DNA of 64,000 nucleotides, taken from NCBI GenBank assembly GCA_021770345.1, contig JAETRD010000003.1:107635-171634 (forward strand), in the 5' to 3' direction. Of the stretch, positions 34,780-42,746 are shown in pieces. The DNA is from Lachnospiraceae bacterium (GTDB lineage Bacteria; Bacillota; Clostridia; Lachnospirales; Lachnospiraceae). Under the pieces are notes generated by a model. That model did not search any database. It was not told where the DNA came from and saw only the letters and a program-made list of their open reading frames with translations. A program made the translations under genes and the position numbers. Numbering within the stretch: the first letter of the stretch is position 1; every line of letters begins with the position of its first letter.

Positions 34780-37026
34780 TCATTTGCTTTCCGTGCTGCC
34801 CATATTCTCTATCGTGACGTCCTTGTAAAAATACTGCAGAATCTCGTCGTAAGTCATTCCCGCCTTCGCCATGCCGTTCGCCGCATTCTGGCTCATTCCG
34901 AGCCCGTGCCCGTAACCGCCGCCCTGCAGCAGAAGCGTGCCGTCCTCCTCCGGTATAATCGCGCAGAATGCGCTCGGCAAAAGGGTGATATCCGCACTCT
35001 CGGAGGCGTCCGCATAGACAATCTTTTCGACAAGAGCCCCTAAGATCTTCCGAATATTATATTCGGTCTTTACCAGAACCATGCCGTTCTCGTAGTCCAG
35101 CTGAAGCGTCAGAAGACAGCCCGACGCGCTCCGTTCCTTCGCCGTAAGCCCCGTCAGTTTTCCGAGTTTCTCCGGCGATTCCTCCTCCGTTTTTCCGTCC
35201 TTTTTATAATAACAGATATTCTGCGGCGAAACGGCATGGCGCTCCGCAAGAATCCGGCTGAGCGTCTCCTCTTTATCCCTGTAATCCGCGGCGGCAAACC
35301 AGCGGTAATATTTGATATCACTGTCATAGCCCTCCGCCGGGCTGCTGATATAGGCGCGGAAATCCTCCTCGACCGACAGATCCCCCTCACACGCCCTGGC
35401 ATTCAGGCAGGCGGCCTTCAGATAGCCGTAGGTTCCGTCATTCTCCACATTCCAGATTTCAGCCGTATCCGTATATCCCATCGATGTCGAAAAATAGTAG
35501 GCCTCGATCACCTCTCCCCGGTAGGTCAGCACCTGACCTGCCGTATCATAGACCGCCGCGCGGCTTTCCTCTGTGGCTCCCGTTTTATTGTACACCTGAT
35601 AGGAGGTGCTGTCATCAATGTGTGCACCGTACTTTGCCAAATCCGCCCGCAGAAGCTGGATATACGCATAGCTTCTCGCGCAGACCGCCTGTGCCTTAAG
35701 CGCCTCCGGCGCGTAGCTTGACGGCATTTCACTCGGCACCACCGCGGCCAGATACTGCTCGAGAGGCAGCTCATTGACCAGCGTGTAGCCCTCCTCGCAG
35801 CGCCGCACTTCCATTCTGCCTGCGTAGCCGGCGGAGACAGGCGTTCCGTCCGCACCGCAGATATAGATAACGCCTGCGTTTTCCTCACAGGAGAGTACCA
35901 GCGTCTTTTGCGCCGCTTCCCCGTCTCCCGACGTGTAATCCGCGGCATTTACAACGGTCCCCGCCGGAATCGTCTCCTTTGTGTCACCGCAGGTCAGCTG
36001 CATCTCTGCATCACTCTTTAAAAATACCTCCTGACGGAATTTCTCTCCTCCCGCCAAAAGCAGTACACGGATATTCTCTATGCTTGCGGGCTGACGAATC
36101 AAAATCGCGCACACCTCGCCGTCCCCCGTGATATATTCCACCTCCATATTGCCGAGGATGACATCCGACAGCGATTTCTCGACCGCCTCCCCGTACGTCT
36201 GGTAGACCGGAATATCCCCGGTGTGAGCGATCTTCCCGTAGGCCTCGATCTCGATCGTCTCCTCGTCATAGGACAGAAGGCCTCCCGTGATTGCCTCCTG
36301 CTTAAGCCGCAGCGCAACGATCTCCCGCTCCCTTATGATCACGTCGCAGACTCCCGGCGCGACATTTTCGACCGCCGCGGTAAGTTCCTTCCGATAGGAT
36401 GCGCCCCCGTACAAAAATGTGATCCCGTCCTCCGACGCCTCTTTCAAATAGACATTCGCAACGGCTTCCTCCCCGTCGCTCACGGACGCAATCCCTAAGC
36501 ATTCGCCCTCTCTTTCATAAATCTCGTAGGCGGCCCAGACTTCAAAGTATGTAAGAGGCAGCCGGGTATCATAATCTCCCTGATTCGTGATGAGGACATT
36601 CTGCTCGCTGCCCTCCATCGTATCAAGCACCAGAAACGTTTCCCGGCTCACCTGTGCTTCCATATCCACATAATCGAGAATCTGACCGTAGATCTCATTC
36701 CACTGCGCCCTGGAGACACGCATGCCGACTCCCTGCGGTATTGCAATGTAATCCGTAAGTCCGAGCTTCTCAAGCAGACTGCGAAGGCCCGACTTTGTGA
36801 GATACGGACCGCTTTCTTCCAATAGCCATCCCTCCCAGTCCTCGCCGCTGTAAGAACCAAAATTCAGCTCCGCCGCGATCTCTGTCGTCTCCACCTGATT
36901 TTCGCTGTATATCCCCGGGCTTTTCCGACTCCCGGGCCGTGTCAGAAAGAAAAAAAGCATTCCCGCCGCGATCAGAAACACAATCCACATTACTATCTTT
37001 TTTGCCGCTCTTCTGCTCATATTCAT
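34780..37026 (-). CDS. Large SpoIID/LytB-domain protein
   Basis: Membrane-anchored protein of 748 residues. An N-terminal transmembrane helix (KKIVMWIVFLIAAGMLFFFL) is followed by ~400 residues without a recognised domain. The SpoIID domain (residues ~415-735) then shows GRMEVRRCEEGYTLVNELPLEQYLAAVVPSEMPSSYAPEALKAQAVCARSYAY, ISDTTSCQVY-like DDSTSYQVYNKTG, and GGGYGHGLGMSQNAANGMA at the end. SpoIID is a lytic transglycosylase acting on denuded glycan during engulfment. This protein is about twice as long as SpoIID, so it may be a vegetative or germination relative. It is expected on the outer face of the membrane. The ribosome site is GAGG upstream of ATG. Confidence 0.88.
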   Translation of the reverse strand: MNMSRRAAKKIVMWIVFLIAAGMLFFFLTRPGSRKSPGIYSENQVETTEIAAELNFGSYSGEDWEGWLLEESGPYLTKSGLRSLLEKLGLTDYIAIPQGVGMRVSRAQWNEIYGQILDYVDMEAQVSRETFLVLDTMEGSEQNVLITNQGDYDTRLPLTYFEVWAAYEIYEREGECLGIASVSDGEEAVANVYLKEASEDGITFLYGGASYRKELTAAVENVAPGVCDVIIREREIVALRLKQEAITGGLLSYDEETIEIEAYGKIAHTGDIPVYQTYGEAVEKSLSDVILGNMEVEYITGDGEVCAILIRQPASIENIRVLLLAGGEKFRQEVFLKSDAEMQLTCGDTKETIPAGTVVNAADYTSGDGEAAQKTLVLSCEENAGVIYICGADGTPVSAGYAGRMEVRRCEEGYTLVNELPLEQYLAAVVPSEMPSSYAPEALKAQAVCARSYAYIQLLRADLAKYGAHIDDSTSYQVYNKTGATEESRAAVYDTAGQVLTYRGEVIEAYYFSTSMGYTDTAEIWNVENDGTYGYLKAACLNARACEGDLSVEEDFRAYISSPAEGYDSDIKYYRWFAAADYRDKEETLSRILAERHAVSPQNICYYKKDGKTEEESPEKLGKLTGLTAKERSASGCLLTLQLDYENGMVLVKTEYNIRKILGALVEKIVYADASESADITLLPSAFCAIIPEEDGTLLLQGGGYGHGLGMSQNAANGMAKAGMTYDEILQYFYKDVTIENMGSTESK

Positions 37027-37069
37027 CCTCAGACAATCTCTTCATTTTAATTTCAATAAGGCAAAAAAT

Positions 37070-37097
37070 GAAGCTGCTTCTATTGCAAAGCAGCTTC
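37070..37097 (-). terminator. Terminator upstream of the SpoIID gene
   Basis: GAAGCTGCTT pairs perfectly with AAGCAGCTTC (8-base loop) and is followed on the minus strand by CATTTTTTG. It lies downstream of the non-coding RNA candidate and the 17-bp repeats, so it probably ends that transcript. Confidence 0.8.
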
Positions 37098-37140
37098 CCT
37101 TATCTACCGTATCTTAATCTGTTCTTTTGTGCCTCGTTAT

Positions 37141-37215
37141 CTTTTGTAAAATGCCGTCTTCCGTAAAAGAATATCTTTTGCAAAATGTCGTCTTTTGTAA
37201 AATGCCGTCTTTTGT
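37141..37215. repeat. 17-bp tandem repeats, four units plus a partial one
   Basis: Units of exactly 17 bases: CTTTTGTAAAATGCCGT twice, CTTTTGCAAAATGTCGT once, one diverged CTTCCGTAAAAGAATAT, and a partial fifth. The ACGGCATTTT core also occurs near the 3' end of the adjacent structured RNA candidate. Confidence 0.75.
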
Positions 37216-37239
37216 AGCTTAAGATTTTCTCCAGGGTAC

Positions 37240-37463
37240 TCTGATAAAAATCCTTGGTGATAACCCAAAATGCCGTTTCCTACGTTTTTGACGCCTAGCC
37301 AAAGCTAGGTGGGTGACCGCATGTCGGTTTCTGTCTTCCACTGCTCGCGCACCGAAGTGCTGGTGGCCTGACATCTGCCTTCAGATATAGGAATCCCATA
37401 AACGTAAATGTAGGTTCAAAAATGTAGGGTGTCGCACATCCCAGGCTTTTTGCTCTTTTTGAT
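37240..37463 (-). ncRNA. Structured non-coding RNA candidate, possibly 6S RNA
   Basis: The region has no reading frame but is strongly structured. CACCTAGC/GGCTAGGCG forms one hairpin; GCAC-TTCG-GTGC is capped by a tetraloop inside CCAC..GTGG; GATGTC pairs with GACATG further out. It has its own promoter (TTGCGA, 17 bases, TATAAT at 37470-37498), independent of the lipoprotein gene, and ends before a terminator. The length near 200 and the long-hairpin shape fit 6S RNA, which mimics an open promoter for RNA polymerase. The identity is a suggestion only; other abundant clostridial RNAs are possible. Confidence 0.5.
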
Positions 37464-37469
37464 AGTCTT

Positions 37470-37498
37470 ATTATACTTTAATATGCCCTGTTTCGCAA
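37470..37498 (-). promoter_or_regulatory. Promoter of the non-coding RNA candidate
   Basis: TTGCGA (37493-37498) and a consensus TATAAT (37470-37475) on the minus strand are separated by 17 bases. They lie 46 bases downstream of the lipoprotein stop codon, and no protein gene starts after them for over 400 bases. Confidence 0.7.
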
Positions 37499-37543
37499 CC
37501 ATTAATTAGTGGCAATTTCTATCCGAATTTCTATTAATTGTTA

Positions 37544-38161
37544 TTATTGATTGAAACGAAAAACCGTTTCACTGTGTTCCGCGGCACCGTTATCCATGTA
37601 TTCGAGTATTTCCCTGTACTCGGTCAGAATCCCGTTTTCGTCAATCACATAATGTCTGCTTTCCCCGATAAAGCGAATATTTTGATGAAATTCGTTTAAT
37701 TCCCGCTGCGCATCTGTCAGTTCATCGGAAATCCCCTGTTCCTCCATGGCTTTCACGGCATCCTCGCCCGCCTGCCGGATATCAGACTCTCTCTGCCGGA
37801 GCGCGGCATCATTGAGGGTGATTTCTATCCGGACCGTGCCGTCTGTCTCGTTCCATTCACCGTTTACCTTCCAGTATGACATGCCGTTTTCCCTACGGTT
37901 TTCAGATACCGGAACTCCGTCTACAGACATAATATAGGTGTAATCTCCCGTATTCCGGTTCATTTCGACAACATGTCCGATGCTTCCCGTACCGTTCTCA
38001 TTTGTTATCTCGGTGACATATTCATAACTCAGCGTCTCGACATCTCCCAGCCGCTCCAAACCGCTTTCAATCTCCTCAAATGCCGTCTCTGTCTCAGAGG
38101 CACAGGCCGCTGTCCCGAAACACAAAATAAAAACCAAAACGACAGACAGTTGTTTTTTCAT
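37544..38161 (-). CDS. Hypothetical lipoprotein
   Basis: The 205-residue protein begins MKKQLSVVLVFILCFGTAACAS, a lipoprotein signal with lipobox TAAC and the acylated Cys near residue 20. It is therefore tethered to the outer face of the membrane. The mature part alternates strands and charged helices (SYEYVTEITNENGTGSIGHVVEMNRNTGDYTYIMSVDGV, MSYWKVNGEWNETDGTVRIEI), a layout like LolA or DUF-type lipoproteins that bind hydrophobic ligands. I cannot assign a family. It ends VFRFNQ. A run of hairpin repeats lies upstream between it and pckA, so it probably has its own promoter. Confidence 0.8.
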   Translation of the reverse strand: MKKQLSVVLVFILCFGTAACASETETAFEEIESGLERLGDVETLSYEYVTEITNENGTGSIGHVVEMNRNTGDYTYIMSVDGVPVSENRRENGMSYWKVNGEWNETDGTVRIEITLNDAALRQRESDIRQAGEDAVKAMEEQGISDELTDAQRELNEFHQNIRFIGESRHYVIDENGILTEYREILEYMDNGAAEHSETVFRFNQ

Positions 38162-38190
38162 ATATTTTCCTCAAAAAATGACAAACCCGC

Positions 38191-38275
38191 AAAACAACGG
38201 ATGCCATGTTTTGCGAGCCATCCTTATGTCAAACAACGAGCCGCACGCTTCGCGAACAGCCCTTATGTTCAAAAA
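38191..38275. repeat. Hairpin repeat family, copy 3 with a degenerate neighbour
   Basis: 38231-38275 (AAACAACGAGCCGCACGCTT, then CGCGAACAGCCCTTATGTTC) is nearly identical to copy 1 at 14621. Directly before it, 38191-38230 (AAAACAACGGATGCC, then GTTTTGCGAGCCATCCTTATG) is a decayed copy of the same unit in tandem. The pckA terminator follows. Confidence 0.65.
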
Positions 38276-38323
38276 GAACCCCCGCACGGTCTGTTCCACG
38301 AACAGAACCGCGCAGGGTTCCTC
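38276..38323 (-). terminator. Terminator of pckA
   Basis: GGAACCCTGCGCGGTTCTGTTC and its partner in the repeat-flanking sequence form a stem with small bulges around loop GTG. TTCTTTTTG follows on the minus strand, about 45 bases after the pckA stop codon. Confidence 0.75.
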
Positions 38324-38366
38324 TTTACTTTATTTCAATTTAACTTCAAAATACGGCTCTCCGCTC

Positions 38367-40091
38367 TTACAGGGAAGCAGCCTCATCTACAAGCTTCTTC
38401 AATGCCTCAAGCGCTTCGTCCGGAAGCTTGTCGTAACCGTCTTTCTTGGTCGCGAAGCCTTCCACAGCGTCCACACGGCTCTGCATTGCATTCTTCAATG
38501 CCTCAACATACGCTTTGTCGCTTAAGTCCGGCGTGAAATCGGCGGTCTTTCCGGACCAGTCGCTCATAATCTCGATATCCTCAAACGGTCCCCACTTCTC
38601 GAAGTTCGCTTTGCCCTCGACAATCGTCTCAAGGATTCCGAGCGTATCCGCCGGTTTGCATTTGGTTCCCATGAAATCACCGGTGTTTACGATGTAGCAC
38701 GCCACGTTCTTCTCCTCAACCAGCTTCTTGAACTTCTCGTAGTCGTTTACCAGCGGATAAGTCCGGAACGGATTTGCGTAAGGAACGATTCTCAGTGCGT
38801 TAAGGTCGGTACCTGCGGCAACACGCTCCGCGGTGGATGTCTTTGTCGCAAGCGTCGCGCCCATCACGGATGCAAGCGCGGAACCTTTTAATTTGATTAC
38901 CGGCGGGATCACCGGATCTTTCATAATCCAGAAGATTGCATTTACCGGTGCGTCAATCTTGTCGACACGGTTCGGAGACCATAATTTGGACTTGATCGCA
39001 CGTCCGTTTCCGTTGCGGATATCCTCCGTCACGAGCTGAATCTTTCCGTTCTCGTCTAAGGTTGCGGAGCAGTTCTGCGCGGATAACAGGTACTCGTTGT
39101 CCGGGCAGCCGGTCGGGTAATCCGCAGTCTTGTCAAAGTAGGTCGGCTCTAATGCGATGGATGCACAGGTATCGGTGTTGATGATAAATGCGTCGTCATG
39201 AAGCACTTTGATACCGCCGAATGCGTCATACTTGCCGCCGTGCTTCGCATGGGTCAGCGTGGATTTTCCGGAACCGGACAAACCGTAAACGGATGCAACG
39301 AACTTCTGTCCGCCCTCAAGAGAGTACTCTTTCTGTCCGCCGTGGCAGGATGCATAACCGTTTCTGTTTGCAAGTGCCCATGCCATCGTTAAGGTACCCT
39401 TCTTGTGCTCACCGAAATATCTCATACCGAGAATCGCCGCACAGTTCTGGTTCGTGTCGAAATAGCACAGCGTCAGCGGATCGCTCAGGCAGCTGTAATC
39501 AACGTCCGGCGCATCGTGCGGAGCCCACTGCGGATCGGAGAAAATATAGATGTCCGGCTCTTTGCCGTCGGCGATCGGTTTGGAATTCTTGTACATCTTC
39601 ACATACTCATCGGACATGTACTGGAAGTTCAGCATCCAGTTGTAGAGGATATTCTCCTCGCCTTCCGGGATTAACAGATGTGCCTTTGCCATAAACTCCG
39701 GATCCAGACCGATGTAACACTCCGCATGATACAGTGTTTTCCATCTGGTCTCATAGACAGCATCCATAACCACCTTGTCGAGCTTCGCATCGTCAACACC
39801 CGGCTCGCCCTTGATGCGGCGTGCGGCTGCGTAACGTCCCGTCACCGCACCGTCATTAAACAGAAGTACCTTTGCGTCCTTCTCCAGACCAAAGGTCTCG
39901 CCGTCCTTGATCGGCATGTCGGTAACAATTGTTCCCGGTGAATTCTTGGCTAATTCATAAGCCTCTTTTAATGTGTTTACCTTTACGACATTGTTGCCGT
40001 AAAAGGCAGCCTCGATAATGGAACGTGTCTTGGAAAATCCGACTTTTCCCGCTCCAATCTCGTTAATTGGGTAATACGCTTTTGTTGACAT
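38367..40091 (-). CDS. pckA: Phosphoenolpyruvate carboxykinase (ATP)
   Basis: ATP-type PEPCK interconverting oxaloacetate plus ATP with PEP, CO2 and ADP. In fermenting anaerobes it often runs in the carboxylating direction. The 574 residues include the kinase loop VYGLSGSGKSTLTHAKHGG, the metal-binding region with HDDAF, the adenine-side block and the substrate block PYANPFRTYPLVNDYEKF. The length exceeds the E. coli enzyme by ~35 residues because of an extended N-terminal and C-terminal part. GGAGG lies before the ATG, and a strong promoter lies at 40154-40181. It supplies or drains oxaloacetate for the two citrate synthases in this window. Confidence 0.96.
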   Translation of the reverse strand: MSTKAYYPINEIGAGKVGFSKTRSIIEAAFYGNNVVKVNTLKEAYELAKNSPGTIVTDMPIKDGETFGLEKDAKVLLFNDGAVTGRYAAARRIKGEPGVDDAKLDKVVMDAVYETRWKTLYHAECYIGLDPEFMAKAHLLIPEGEENILYNWMLNFQYMSDEYVKMYKNSKPIADGKEPDIYIFSDPQWAPHDAPDVDYSCLSDPLTLCYFDTNQNCAAILGMRYFGEHKKGTLTMAWALANRNGYASCHGGQKEYSLEGGQKFVASVYGLSGSGKSTLTHAKHGGKYDAFGGIKVLHDDAFIINTDTCASIALEPTYFDKTADYPTGCPDNEYLLSAQNCSATLDENGKIQLVTEDIRNGNGRAIKSKLWSPNRVDKIDAPVNAIFWIMKDPVIPPVIKLKGSALASVMGATLATKTSTAERVAAGTDLNALRIVPYANPFRTYPLVNDYEKFKKLVEEKNVACYIVNTGDFMGTKCKPADTLGILETIVEGKANFEKWGPFEDIEIMSDWSGKTADFTPDLSDKAYVEALKNAMQSRVDAVEGFATKKDGYDKLPDEALEALKKLVDEAASL

Positions 40092-40153
40092 GTAGAATTC
40101 CTCCTTTAATTGAAACTAAATAATTAGCAAATTCAAAAATTCCGCTACTTTAG

Positions 40154-40181
40154 ATAATACACTATGTGATTTTTTTGTCAA
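40154..40181 (-). promoter_or_regulatory. Promoter of pckA
   Basis: A consensus TTGACA (40176-40181) and TATTAT (40154-40159) on the minus strand are spaced by 16 bases. The untranslated leader is about 55 bases with a GGAGG site. Confidence 0.78.
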
Positions 40182-40256
40182 TTAAAATTCTATAAATTTT
40201 GCGCGGCATCGTAACAATTCAGCCGGACAGGCGAAACTGCTACGCGGCATCCTCTT

Positions 40257-40679
40257 TTATTCCGGCCGCTGCCCCTTTTCCAGATCGGTGACGGTAAATG
40301 CTCCCGGAAGAATTTCGTCCATCGTAAATTCCCGAATCTCTTTTTCGTTTTTTACGAGATAAATCTTAAAGTCCTTCGAGCTGCAGAACTCCGCCATCAC
40401 CTGCCTGCACACGCCGCAGGGATAGAGGTAATCGTCGGCATCACCGGTGATGGCAATCGCCGTAAACTCTTTCTCCCCTTCGGACACCGCCTTAAAAAAG
40501 GCCGTACGCTCCGCACAGTTCGTCGGGGTAAAGGCCGCATTTTCTATGTTGCAACCGCTGTATATCTTTCCGCTCGCCGCAAGAAGCGCCGCCCCGACCC
40601 TGAAATGTGAATAGGGAACATAAGCCCTCTCCTTCGCTGCGATTGCCGTCTTTGCCAGTTCCATTTTATCTGTCTCCAT
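40257..40679 (-). CDS. cdd: Cytidine deaminase
   Basis: Zinc hydrolase converting cytidine or deoxycytidine to the uridine form in pyrimidine salvage. The 140-residue length is the tetrameric type. The catalytic block CNIENAAFTPTNCAERTAFF contains the first Zn Cys and the proton-shuttling Glu; PCGVCRQVMAEF supplies the other two Cys. The start is ATG 40679, five bases after GGAGG. The start and ribosome site are part of the 93-bp leader shared with pheT. Two upstream in-frame ATG codons exist in the leader. It is a single gene, with pckA about 165 bases downstream. Confidence 0.95.
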   Translation of the reverse strand: METDKMELAKTAIAAKERAYVPYSHFRVGAALLAASGKIYSGCNIENAAFTPTNCAERTAFFKAVSEGEKEFTAIAITGDADDYLYPCGVCRQVMAEFCSSKDFKIYLVKNEKEIREFTMDEILPGAFTVTDLEKGQRPE

Positions 40680-40769
40680 ATTTACCTCCATGCGCACACG
40701 CATTTTGTGCATTTCAAGTTTGTGCGTGTGCGCACAAACTTGAAATTGAAAATTTTAATTTTCAATCTT
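40677..40769 (-). promoter_or_regulatory. Duplicated 93-bp structured leader before cdd
   Basis: Sister copy of 32319-32411 with four mismatches. Both stems and the alternative GCGCACAC/GTGTGCGC pairing are conserved. The differences (CA for TT/GT-type changes near the ribosome site, and AA for GG beside the second stem) leave the stems intact. Confidence 0.75.
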
Positions 40770-40945
40770 GTCTCCCTTCTCCAGACCAGGCGAATTTCCG
40801 AAACACATATATTATACACCTTTTCCTTCCTCTCCGCAAACGCAATTCCCGCTCTGTCCCTGTCATATATCACAATTGAAAAACGGCTCTGATTTTTGTA
40901 TAATAATAACGTACATACAGACAGACAGAAAGGGGGAAACATCTC

Positions 40946-41029
40946 ATGGAAACTATCGTAACTATCGCTTTTTTCGTACTTGCAGGGATTGCCATCGTCT
41001 CGGCTGTATTAAAAAACAAGAAAAAGTAA
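40946..41029 (+). CDS. Possible 27-residue membrane peptide
   Basis: Reading frame METIVTIAFFVLAGIAIVSAV followed by LKNKKK and a stop. It has one transmembrane helix followed by a basic tail, as in small single-pass regulatory peptides or type I toxins. AAGGGGG lies nine bases upstream of the ATG. It sits alone between the cdd leader and the citrate synthase gene, on the opposite strand to cdd. No family is recognised. The remaining 250 bases up to citrate synthase hold only promoter-like AT-rich sequence. Confidence 0.5.
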   Translation: METIVTIAFFVLAGIAIVSAVLKNKKK

Positions 41030-41279
41030 GAAACTCGTTCTGATGACCGGGCCGGGGACTCCGACATGAGTTTTTGGCCCTCTCTTCTTTATTTATATAT
41101 GGGAACGGCGTCTGCCTCCGCTTCTCTTTATCGCGATTTTCATGGTACTTATTCTCTAATTCATGAATATTTTATATCCATTTTTTTAAATTTTGATTAA
41201 ATGAAATGCAACTTTATTGTATGAAAGTCCGCACATATGCTATCATTATAAAAGCGACAACGACAAAGGAGGGTTTACT

Positions 41280-42644
41280 ATGACAACAAATCAATACTGT
41301 GAAATCACCCATGAGCTTGAATGTCTGGCAGCCAAAAGCGCACAGTGTGCGCAGATTGACCCCGATTTATATACAAAATACGATGTCAAACGTGGTTTGC
41401 GTGATTTAAGCGGAAAAGGCGTCCTGGTAGGGCTGACCGAGATTTCCGAAGTCTGTTCCACAAAAGAGGTAAACGGCGAGCGCGTCCCTGCGGACGGAGA
41501 ATTGTTCTACCGCGGCTACAATGTCAGAGACCTGATCGCGGGCATCGACGAAACAAGCCATTTCGGCTTTGAGGAGTGTACATATCTTCTTCTGTTTGGC
41601 GAACTTCCGACCAGACAGCAGCTTGCCGACTTCACAAAAATGCTCGGCGAGTACCGGACTCTGCCCACCAGTTTTGTGCGCGATATCATTATGAAAGCCC
41701 CGAGCAAGGATATGATGAATACCCTGGCGCGCAGTGTGCTGACCCTGTACTCCTACGACGACATGGCGGACGACGTCTCCCTGCCGAACGTTCTGCGTCA
41801 GTGCCTGCAGCTGATCAGCCTGTTCCCGCTGCTCTCCGTATATGGTTATCAGGCCTACAAACACTATCACGACGGAGCCAGCCTGTTTATCCATTCTCCG
41901 AAACCGGAGTATTCCACAGCCGAAAATATTCTTCACATTTTAAGGCCGGACAGCAAGTTCACACCGCTCGAGGCAAAGCTTTTGGATATTGCGCTGATTC
42001 TTCACATGGAGCACGGAGGCGGAAACAACTCTTCCTTTACGACGCATCTCGTATCGTCCTCGGGGACTGACACTTATTCCACTATCGCCGCTTCGCTGGG
42101 CTCCCTCAAGGGTCCAAAGCACGGCGGAGCTAACATCAAAGTCGTAAAAATGTTCGACGACATGAAGGCACACCTGACTGATTGGAGTGACGAGGAGGCA
42201 ATCGCGCGCTATCTGACCGCCCTTTTGCACAAGGAAGCATTCGACCGCGCCGGATTGATTTACGGTATGGGTCATGCAGTCTACTCCCTCTCCGATCCCA
42301 GAGCGAAAATTTTCCGCTCTTTTGTGGAACGCCTGTCCGCAGAGAAAGGCTGTGAAAAAGAATTTGCCCTCTACTCCACCGTAGAGCGGCTTGCTCCCGA
42401 GATCATCGCCAAAGAACGCAAGATTTACAAAGGCGTAAGCCCGAATGTCGATTTCTTCAGCGGTTTTGCCTACAGCATGTTAGACCTTCCCGCAGAGCTC
42501 TATACCCCTATCTTCGCCATTGCAAGGATTTCCGGCTGGAGCGCTCATCGTCTTGAAGAAATCACCGGCAACGGAAAGATCATGCGTCCCGCTTATATGA
42601 ATGTAAAGGAACGCCGTTCCTACATTCCTGTTGACGAACGCTGA
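41280..42644 (+). CDS. Citrate synthase (Si-type)
   Basis: Classical citrate synthase fold, 454 residues. The active-site residues are in place: the first His in LILHMEHGGGNNSSF, the second His in GPKHGGANIKVV, and the Asp in GVSPNVDFFSGFAYSML. The N-terminal GVLVGLTEISEV and DGELFYRGYNVRDLI blocks match Gram-positive enzymes. AGGAGGG lies eight bases before the ATG; an upstream frame to 41217 has no site. It is a single gene on the plus strand. It stands 20 kb from a Re-citrate-synthase-like gene, so the cell may have two unrelated enzymes for the same reaction, unless this one prefers propionyl-CoA (2-methylcitrate). Confidence 0.92.
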   Translation: MTTNQYCEITHELECLAAKSAQCAQIDPDLYTKYDVKRGLRDLSGKGVLVGLTEISEVCSTKEVNGERVPADGELFYRGYNVRDLIAGIDETSHFGFEECTYLLLFGELPTRQQLADFTKMLGEYRTLPTSFVRDIIMKAPSKDMMNTLARSVLTLYSYDDMADDVSLPNVLRQCLQLISLFPLLSVYGYQAYKHYHDGASLFIHSPKPEYSTAENILHILRPDSKFTPLEAKLLDIALILHMEHGGGNNSSFTTHLVSSSGTDTYSTIAASLGSLKGPKHGGANIKVVKMFDDMKAHLTDWSDEEAIARYLTALLHKEAFDRAGLIYGMGHAVYSLSDPRAKIFRSFVERLSAEKGCEKEFALYSTVERLAPEIIAKERKIYKGVSPNVDFFSGFAYSMLDLPAELYTPIFAIARISGWSAHRLEEITGNGKIMRPAYMNVKERRSYIPVDER

Positions 42645-42651
42645 AACATAT

Positions 42652-42746
42652 GCGCCGCCCCCCCCCATGCAGAGGAAGTATGCCGCTAAGACGGCGCTGG
42701 GGGCGCAAATCGAGTAGGGGGGGGAGAAGCTCTCCCCCCCCTACTC
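42652..42746. repeat. Two-hairpin intergenic element, copy B
   Basis: It follows the citrate synthase stop codon: TATGCGC, a C run, CATGCAGAGGAAGTATGCCG, a GGGGGCGC return arm, then AAATCGAGTAGGGG pairing with CCCCTACTCGATTT. The second hairpin contains the stop codon of the convergent sensor kinase. The order of blocks matches 6124-6215 read on the minus strand. It could terminate both convergent genes. Confidence 0.5.

Noticed and set aside
41217-41279. Upstream extension of citrate synthase
   Set aside because: No ribosome site precedes the upstream start, and the region looks like the promoter; AGGAGGG precedes ATG 41280.
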